From Rhodospirillales bacterium (GTDB lineage Bacteria > Pseudomonadota > Alphaproteobacteria > Rhodospirillales > Casp-alpha2), in contig JAJFIE010000399.1 in assembly GCA_021775275.1 (NCBI GenBank), positions 1 to 12,172 on the forward strand: a DNA stretch of 12,172 bases, written 5' to 3'. The position numbers and the translations under genes are program-made. This document shows, piece after piece, positions 7,588-12,172 of this stretch; position 1 is the stretch's first letter, and each line of letters starts with the position of its first letter. The notes beneath the pieces were generated by a model. The model was not told where the DNA came from, searched no databases, and saw only the letters and a list, made by a program, of their open reading frames with translations.

Positions 7588-8613
7588 TTATTTGCTCGCT
7601 TCTTTCTGAATCTGTTTCAGTTTTTCAATGCCTTCCTTCATTTCCGCCATAATGAATTCGGATCGTTTTGTTGGGCCGCCCGTATTCCGGTCCGGAAAAT
7701 GATGCCGCCACGCATCCATCTTGACCGTCAGGGCGCATAAGGACCCGCCGATGACCTTGTGGTAGCTCTGGATCAGGTCTTTGACTTCGCGAAAACGATC
7801 CGCGCTCAACCCCTCCCACATGTCCTGCGTGTTTCTTTCAAATGTTTCGAGACGTCCACCGATTGCCGTAAGAAGGTTTGTAATTGCGGATTCCACCTGA
7901 CGGCAGGTTTCCATAAGCATGGCATTGTTCTTGAACTGATAGCTCTGTTTCAGGTCATCAATGGATAAAGAAAACTCGTCAATCATTGGTTCAATCTGGT
8001 CCATACAGCTCCGGTAGTACGACAGCGAGAGAAATACGTCGCCGAAGTCTTCAAGAAAATGAGGGACTTCCGTGATTTCTATTTGCAGTTCCTGCGCCAT
8101 GGTTTCCAGACGTGTCCGGACCTTGTTTATATCCGGGTCGGACAATAAACCGACCATGTCTTCAAAGCTGTTGATCTTGATATCTTCACCGCCAAAAATC
8201 CTTGCGACCAGTGGCTCGGTGAACGTCTTCATATATCTTGTCAATTCCGATTTCTTGGCACCGGACAATTCAAGGGCGCTGATATCATTCACATTGATGC
8301 CAAGCTCGCGGAGCGAGATTCGCAGACTGTAAACATCGTAGCTATGAAGGCGTCCAAGTTTTCTCAGCAACAGCAAGTCTTGCGGCGGCTCACTGAGGGA
8401 CCACCGGAACTCTGCATGCATATGTTCAATCTCGAGTTGTCCGCTGCCGACATCGTCGCCACGAAACATCTCAACAACGCTTTGAAGCCGATTGTTCTTG
8501 ATCAGGCGGGCGTCCTGGAGTCCACGCGTCTCGATATTCAGCATTGCCAAAGGCAGGATGTGTAAAGAGTCACGATCCAGATCAGAAATTCCGCTTCCCG
8601 CATCACCAGTCAT
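7588..8613 (-). CDS. Unrecognised helical cytoplasmic protein downstream of cyclase
   Basis: 341-residue protein that I cannot assign to a family. It has no signal peptide and no hydrophobic membrane segment. Apart from a possibly globular N-terminal part (about 1-110, with LEIEHMHAEFRWSL at 60-73), the sequence looks mostly alpha-helical. A long run of amphipathic helices extends from about 115 to 300 (for example KVRTRLETMAQELQIEI at 164-180), and a Lys/Glu-rich helix of coiled-coil character ends the protein (about 318-341). Two HH/HxH clusters (HMH 64-66, RHHF 303-306) are present without an obvious metal-site context. The ATG at 8611-8613 has only a weak AAGG about 10 bases upstream. It is transcribed in the same direction as the adenylate cyclase and lies 132 bases behind it, so it may be co-expressed with it and could act in the same signalling route. 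That functional link is inference. Confidence 0.8.
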   Translation of the reverse strand: MTGDAGSGISDLDRDSLHILPLAMLNIETRGLQDARLIKNNRLQSVVEMFRGDDVGSGQLEIEHMHAEFRWSLSEPPQDLLLLRKLGRLHSYDVYSLRISLRELGINVNDISALELSGAKKSELTRYMKTFTEPLVARIFGGEDIKINSFEDMVGLLSDPDINKVRTRLETMAQELQIEITEVPHFLEDFGDVFLSLSYYRSCMDQIEPMIDEFSLSIDDLKQSYQFKNNAMLMETCRQVESAITNLLTAIGGRLETFERNTQDMWEGLSADRFREVKDLIQSYHKVIGGSLCALTVKMDAWRHHFPDRNTGGPTKRSEFIMAEMKEGIEKLKQIQKEASK

Positions 8614-8745
8614 TTACCGCAACCTTATGTGAGAAAGACAGATCAGAGTTTGAACTTCTCCACGTGTGAACAGCAAGGCGAAACGCACTTTTCCCGGGAT
8701 ACTTTCATGCTTGTCTCTTGAAATATGATCATTCGCACCGAACAA

Positions 8746-10107
8746 TCAACCCTGCACCGTATAAACCTCGGTAGGTTTGCTGCGACCCCGGACCACCACT
8801 TCACCTGCGCGGTCGCAAGGAAACGCGTCCTTCACCTGATCCCAGGTCGAACGGGAAATCAGAACATATGTTCCGTATTCCTTGTTCAGTTGTTCCAGGC
8901 GCGCCGCGACATTCACCTCGTCACCATGCACGGTGAAGATCAGTTGCTGGGCCGCGCCCACGGCACCGACGGTCATTTCACCCGTATTGACGCCGCAACG
9001 GGTTTTCAGAAAAACATCGTTTCCAAAAGTTCTTTCCTGCGTGAGAGTGCGAATGTCCAGGGCCGTCCGAACCGCGCTGGCGGCATGATTTTCATCAGGA
9101 CTGACCGTGTTGAAAGTAATCACCATGGCATCGCCTTGATATTGGGTGATAACACCACCATGAGCGTGAACAACTTCATAAACAGCGCCGAAATAGTCGT
9201 TCAGGGTAGCAACCAGTTCCTGTGGCGTCATTTTTTCCGAAAATGTCGAGAATCCTTCAATATCCGTAAACAGCACTGTTGCGATTTTGGATTCGCCATC
9301 ACCGGGTTGAATGGAATGTTCGGCCTGGGTGATATGATCAGCGATTTCCTGTGGAACGAAACGCGACAGATCCCGGGCGGCGCTCTGGGTGATGGCCGCT
9401 TGTCGCATCATGCGCTCACCGCGATAGATGGCGAGGGCAAGCACCAGTGTCACCAGAGCAATGGACAGCAACTTGTCTACCTCTGCGCCGATCAAAATGC
9501 TGTTCGATGTCAGGTACTGCACATAGTCACGCGTGATCATGGGGTCCTGAGGATCGGAATAGACCACATAAAGGACAAGTATCAGCCAGCCAACCAGCGC
9601 TGCCGCTCCGGCCATCAGGACGTAGCGAGAATCAAACCTCAGCGCACGCAAGGCGATGAAAATGAACACATACAGCATGGTCGGCGCCTTCAGATAGAAA
9701 GACGCCGGTTGCTCATACTGGATATGGAAACTCCAGATCAGCACCATGAGCAGCCCCATGTCCATGACAATGGAAATCATCAACAGCCATCTCGGCACCG
9801 CGCCGCGATAGGCCGCCGCAAGCCGCACAACGGTGAACAGGAAATACAGGCCCAACGCCCAGGGAACGCTCTGAAACGAATCGGGAGCGGATGTTTTTGG
9901 CGCCAGGATATACAGAGCGCCAAACGTCATCACCAGTGTCAGCTGAATCCAGCCCACCAGTATTTCACTCTTGTTTTGCTGTTCGGAAACGGTCGCTTGA
10001 ATACGTTCGGGCAAATTCCCTTCGGAAGGCGGGCCAAAGACAAACCTCTTCAACCGCCCGATTGCCGTTGTATCATTATAGGGTATGCCCGGTCCCTCGA
10101 CTGACAT
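8746..10107 (-). CDS. Membrane-bound class III adenylate/guanylate cyclase
   Basis: Makes a cyclic nucleotide, probably cAMP, from its NTP. The 453-residue product has a cytoplasmic N-tail (about 1-45) and about six hydrophobic segments (near 47-68, 83-98, 107-127, 142-155, 162-183 and 212-228). A linker (RDLSRFVPQEIADHI, 245-259) leads into a C-terminal class III catalytic domain (about 274-453). Metal-binding aspartates are Asp282 in LFTDIEGFS and Asp326 in QYQGDAMVITF. The transition-state pair is Asn399 and Arg403 in GDEVNVAARLE. The base-selecting Lys is replaced by Gln322 and the partner position is Thr392, so specificity is not canonical. There is no separate sensor domain; the membrane part may sense. 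A CRP-type site lies upstream at 10436-10451. Family assignment is firm; the product nucleotide is not certain. Confidence 0.93.
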   Translation of the reverse strand: MSVEGPGIPYNDTTAIGRLKRFVFGPPSEGNLPERIQATVSEQQNKSEILVGWIQLTLVMTFGALYILAPKTSAPDSFQSVPWALGLYFLFTVVRLAAAYRGAVPRWLLMISIVMDMGLLMVLIWSFHIQYEQPASFYLKAPTMLYVFIFIALRALRFDSRYVLMAGAAALVGWLILVLYVVYSDPQDPMITRDYVQYLTSNSILIGAEVDKLLSIALVTLVLALAIYRGERMMRQAAITQSAARDLSRFVPQEIADHITQAEHSIQPGDGESKIATVLFTDIEGFSTFSEKMTPQELVATLNDYFGAVYEVVHAHGGVITQYQGDAMVITFNTVSPDENHAASAVRTALDIRTLTQERTFGNDVFLKTRCGVNTGEMTVGAVGAAQQLIFTVHGDEVNVAARLEQLNKEYGTYVLISRSTWDQVKDAFPCDRAGEVVVRGRSKPTEVYTVQG

Positions 10108-10232
10108 GCTGCTACTGTCCGTTCTGTCCGACCATCAACATCCGACGACAGAACTTGTACAACCCATGCCTGATTATGGAAAGGCTATGGGGTGATTCCT
10201 GCGTAAAGGTCACACAGAATTGAAGTTAAAGC

Positions 10233-10248
10233 TGACGCGCGTGCGTCA
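10233..10248. promoter_or_regulatory. Inverted repeat TGACGC-N4-GCGTCA upstream of cyclase
   Basis: Perfect 6-base arms (10233-10238 and 10243-10248) around GCGT lie about 126-141 bases before the cyclase start. On the - strand the repeat overlaps a TTGACG -35-like box. It could be a repressor operator or a small hairpin in the 5' leader. No known regulator is assigned. Confidence 0.3.
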
Positions 10249-10374
10249 ATAGGATGATGGAGGGAAAACCAGCAGGGCAGGTCGGGAGGCCCGCCGCCAC
10301 CGAAGCAGACGCGCCACACCATTCAGGTAACGGATGAGAGGTGACACGGGCGGCTCCTGAATTTGGTTTGGGCT

Positions 10375-10406
10375 TGATCTGAAAACAATGTTCATTGAAC
10401 AGATCA
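10375..10406. promoter_or_regulatory. Nested dyad symmetry near the CRP-type site
   Basis: TGATCTG (10375-10381) is inverted as CAGATCA (10400-10406). Inside it CAATG (10386-10390) is inverted as CATTG (10393-10397). GTTCATTGAAC (10390-10400) is an overlapping near-palindrome. No T-run flanks it on either strand, so it looks more like an operator or leader structure than a terminator. Confidence 0.4.
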
Positions 10407-10426
10407 GGAAACTAGCGCCATGCATC

Positions 10427-10451
10427 TGTGATCGCTGTGACAACGATCACA
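10427..10451. promoter_or_regulatory. CRP-type binding site, TGTGA-N6-TCACA
   Basis: TGTGA (10436-10440), six bases, then TCACA (10447-10451) is an exact match to the core consensus of CRP/CAP operators. It is embedded in a larger inverted repeat, TGTGATCG (10427-10434) with CGATCACA (10444-10451). On the - strand a weak -10-like TAGTTT lies at 10414-10409, at about the distance expected for CRP centred near -41.5, pointing toward the cyclase gene roughly 300 bases downstream. The site match is seen; the function and the target gene are inferred. Confidence 0.55.
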
Positions 10452-10503
10452 ACAAAAGAAACAAATGTTGAACTTCTTCGAATAACGCCGCCTGGCTCGG
10501 CTG

Positions 10504-11250
10504 TCAGTTTTTGCCTGCCGCCTGACTTTTGCCCAAGGCCCGGCGAACAGCAGCAAGCTGCTTATCCACCGAAACGTCAAGAAATGACGTGATCTCCAAC
10601 TCACGATCCTCATAGGGACTGGCGTCCGGTTTCTCCCGGACCCAGTCAGCAACGGCCTCGTCACGCTGGTTGATCAGTGATGATATCTGCGGTCGGAACA
10701 GGCGCACCATCCCGGTGATCCAGATATTGACCGGCCACGAAGGGTACGCATGATCCATTTCGAACACATCCATAATGCGTAGTACGTCTTCACAGGCGTA
10801 CCAGGTCTCGCCCGTCACCCACCGGTTGGTCGTGAACAGGCGAATGGGGTAACCCTGCCGGTCCATTGACACCCCGATCAGATGGGTCAGTTCATCATTG
10901 GGCGCGTCGAGTTTTTTATAGTCCGATACTGGCGCGGGCCTGATTCCCTTTGGCATCCCCTTGGGTCGCACGAAGGTATGAAAATGTCCGTTTTCCGGAC
11001 CATAGATGGCGACACGCGTTTCGGGGGGGTGCGCGTGGTAGTAATACTGCGAGCAGGTTTCCCGGTCGTAGACGTCGCCCTTGGGGTAGTGATCCCATTC
11101 AAAGAAATCGCCCTGGCCTTTGAGGACTTCTGCGACAACGTTTGTGTTGCCCTTGCGCAACACACGATAGCACTCGCGAATCTGCTCGCCGGCAACGACC
11201 ATCTTCGCAAGTTCTTCCACGCCCAGATCAGCCAGGTAATTCACAGCCAT
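10504..11250 (-). CDS. Unrecognised His/Trp/Tyr-rich conserved-type protein
   Basis: 248 residues from the ATG at 11248-11250. GTG codons at 11259 and 11256 are alternative starts giving up to three more residues; GGTGG just upstream favours the ATG. There is no signal peptide or membrane segment. An N-terminal helical part (about 1-45) is followed by a core dense in aromatics and histidines: FFEWDHYPKGDVYD (49-62), ETCSQYYYHAHPPETR (64-79) and NGHFHTFVRPKGMP (87-100). Later blocks are THLIGVSMDRQGYPIRLFTTN (about 122-142), RWVTGETWY (143-151) and a C-terminal helical region. The HAH and HFH pairs on strand-like segments could form a metal or substrate site. From memory it resembles an uncharacterised proteobacterial DUF (possibly DUF6969), but I am not sure. 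It is separated from the upstream P460 gene by a terminator, so it likely has its own promoter. Confidence 0.8.
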   Translation of the reverse strand: MAVNYLADLGVEELAKMVVAGEQIRECYRVLRKGNTNVVAEVLKGQGDFFEWDHYPKGDVYDRETCSQYYYHAHPPETRVAIYGPENGHFHTFVRPKGMPKGIRPAPVSDYKKLDAPNDELTHLIGVSMDRQGYPIRLFTTNRWVTGETWYACEDVLRIMDVFEMDHAYPSWPVNIWITGMVRLFRPQISSLINQRDEAVADWVREKPDASPYEDRELEITSFLDVSVDKQLAAVRRALGKSQAAGKN

Positions 11251-11292
11251 CTTCACCACCCATGTTGGCTCTAGACTAATCGTGTCCGGCGA

Positions 11293-11310
11293 CGAATCAA
11301 GAAGGATTCG
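11293..11310. promoter_or_regulatory. Inverted repeat CGAATC-N6-GATTCG
   Basis: Perfect 6-base arms (11293-11298 and 11305-11310) lie about 45-60 bases upstream of the start of the - strand gene ending at 10504, just past the U-tract of the P460 terminator. Its position suits an operator for that gene. A secondary hairpin is the alternative. Confidence 0.3.
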
Positions 11311-11316
11311 CGGCAG

Positions 11317-11348
11317 AAAAAACGGCAGCTGACGAGAGCAACTGCCGT
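11317..11348 (-). terminator. Intrinsic terminator of the P460 gene
   Basis: On the - strand ACGGCAGTTG (11348-11339) pairs with CAGCTGCCGT (11331-11322), ten pairs with one G-U, around a 7-base loop. It runs straight into TTTTTT (11322-11317). This is a textbook rho-independent terminator about 90 bases after the P460 stop codon, and it isolates that gene from the next one. Confidence 0.9.
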
Positions 11349-11436
11349 ATCAAGGAAACATCCGAAATTCCCGGAGAGCGAGGGGCCCAAATCCATCTTG
11401 AAAATTCGGTGGAAAGGGCGCCTCGCGGAGGGGTCG

Positions 11437-12172
11437 TTACTTCCGGTCTTCTTCGGGCAGGAACATCATAAAGTCCTGATCTTCCGCCACCGAAGAATGG
11501 CAATCATTGCAGAAGGCGACGGCCTTTGAATTCTTGCCATTTGTGGTGCCCACGACCTTACCGTTTGGCATGATCAGGGTATAGCGCCAGTCACCAGAAT
11601 CCTTGGCAAACCCGGTGCCCATTTTTTCCATCACAAACAACGGACCGATGGAGACTTTCCCGTTAGGTTTAACAACGAAGCTATCCTTTGCCAGGGTTGT
11701 CCCCAAAGGCATGGTGCCGGAGTCTTCGTATTTGGCGTACCGGTAGTCGCCATGGGAGTCGACGTAGTTATTGACGTACCGTCCACCATGAGTACCCGAC
11801 TGATAGGGCGTCTTGGCCACATTCAGCCAACCTTGATAGCCCTTGACCGATTTCCAGCCAGATTTGGCATAGGCCGCGTTCATTTCACCCTTCAGGCATT
11901 CATAGACGCCTGCCGCTTCGCAAGGGCTGATGTCCGCCACCGCGCCACCGCCACAGGGGTTACAGGGATTGCAGGCGCCTGCCGCACAGGGATTGCACGG
12001 GTTGCACACGCTCGCTGCACAAGGATTACACGGGTTGCACGCGCTCGCCGCACAGGGATTGCATGGATTACAAGCACTCGCTGCACAAGGATTGCACGGG
12101 TTGCAAGGATTGCCGCCGCCGACCAACCTCGGCACCACACACTTGGTGGAAAACGAACCGCCCGCCGCACAC
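11437..12172 (-). CDS. Cytochrome P460 family protein with Cys-rich repeat, 5' end outside window
   Basis: The C-terminal domain matches cytochrome P460, periplasmic c-type haem proteins that oxidise hydroxylamine or bind NO. Numbering is from the in-frame GTG at 12138, which is probably not the start: the frame stays open to base 12172 and reads [13 protein letters not shown] before it. Residues 10-62 are a [15 protein letters not shown] repeat with 15 Cys. The P460 domain spans about 95-233: GYQGWLNV (100-107), [13 protein letters not shown] (114-126), [11 protein letters not shown] (144-154), GPLFVMEKM (165-173), [10 protein letters not shown] (180-189) and the haem c motif CNDCH (210-214; 11497-11511). 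Lys151 sits where the haem-crosslinking Lys of P460 proteins is expected. A signal peptide is expected upstream but not visible. A strong terminator follows. The domain call is firm; substrate and the repeat's role are unknown. Confidence 0.88.
   Translation of the reverse strand, partial: CAAGGSFSTKCVVPRLVGGGNPCNPCNPCAASACNPCNPCAASACNPCNPCAASVCNPCNPCAAGACNPCNPCGGGAVADISPCEAAGVYECLKGEMNAAYAKSGWKSVKGYQGWLNVAKTPYQSGTHGGRYVNNYVDSHGDYRYAKYEDSGTMPLGTTLAKDSFVVKPNGKVSIGPLFVMEKMGTGFAKDSGDWRYTLIMPNGKVVGTTNGKNSKAVAFCNDCHSSVAEDQDFMMFLPEEDRK
11953..12111 (-). repeat. In-frame tandem repeat encoding NPCNPC units
   Basis: The 33-base period on the - strand encodes [11 protein letters not shown] and close variants (AASV, AAGA), about five units. 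The first block carries an extra NPC and the last ends in GGG. Units differ mainly at third codon positions and at the last two residues, so the protein pattern appears selected. It yields 15 cysteines in 53 residues, none followed by the CxxCH histidine, so the units are not haem c sites. Gly-rich linkers flank it on both sides. Confidence 0.9.

Larger units (their letters stand above)
10108..10503. other. Gene-free regulatory-looking region upstream of cyclase
   Basis: 396 bases between the 3' end of one - strand gene and the start of the cyclase. I see no convincing protein or RNA gene. It contains a CRP-type dyad near 10427-10451, a nested dyad at 10375-10406 and a GC-rich inverted repeat at 10233-10248, all described separately. 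On the - strand, TTGACG at 10249-10244 resembles a -35 box but has no good -10 partner. The density of dyads suggests that cyclase transcription is regulated here. Confidence 0.6.

Noticed and set aside
8725..10104. 459-codon open frame on the + strand opposite the cyclase
   Set aside because: It is the antisense shadow of a clear class III cyclase. Its translation is abnormally rich in His, Gln and Arg and shows no domain.
10246..10443. 65-codon - strand open frame in the gene-free region
   Set aside because: TTG start, no ribosome-binding site, overlaps several dyads, and no recognisable protein features.
10427..10451. CRP-type dyad as a terminator for the gene ending at 10504
   Set aside because: The stem is short and no T-run follows on the - strand. 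The exact TGTGA-N6-TCACA spacing fits an operator better.
10882..11274. 130-codon + strand open frame opposite the His-rich gene
   Set aside because: Antisense shadow of a better-supported 248-aa gene; it has no domain or ribosome-binding site.

Overview
The window reads as chromosomal DNA of an alphaproteobacterium, probably of the Rhodospirillales type. This is an inference from moderately GC-rich coding sequence, the character of IF-3, PheS and PheT, and the six-membrane-segment class III cyclase. No rRNA, tRNA, insertion sequence, phage gene or CRISPR array is visible.

Positions 1-6308 (+ strand) hold the conserved translation cluster thrS (5' end cut off) - infC - rpmI - rplT - pheS - pheT. 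The control signals are readable. infC appears to start at an AUA codon behind a good Shine-Dalgarno sequence, the classical set-up for IF-3 autoregulation. A sigma70-like promoter and a hairpin-rich leader precede rpmI. A strong GC-rich hairpin separates rplT from pheS, and pheS and pheT overlap by 4 bases.

Positions 6350-7543 (+ strand) hold three small genes behind pheT. Two are tandem paralogues of exactly 120 aa, each a stand-alone cyclic-nucleotide-binding domain with no output domain. The third is an MmcQ/YjbR-family protein.

Positions 7588-12172 carry four genes on the - strand, in transcription order. First is a secreted-type cytochrome P460 protein with an extraordinary Cys-rich CNPC repeat; its 5' end lies outside the window and a clear intrinsic terminator follows it. 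Next is an unrecognised His/Trp/Tyr-rich protein, then a membrane class III adenylate cyclase, then an unrecognised helical protein of 341 aa. Between the unrecognised gene and the cyclase lies a 396-base gene-free region containing a perfect TGTGA-N6-TCACA CRP-type site plus other dyads.

The most interesting accessory theme is a possible local cyclic-nucleotide circuit: a cyclase, two minimal cNMP-binding proteins, an unknown helical partner and a CRP-type operator, all within about 4 kb. The second is the P460 protein, whose repeat region places 15 cysteines in 53 residues ahead of a c-type haem domain.
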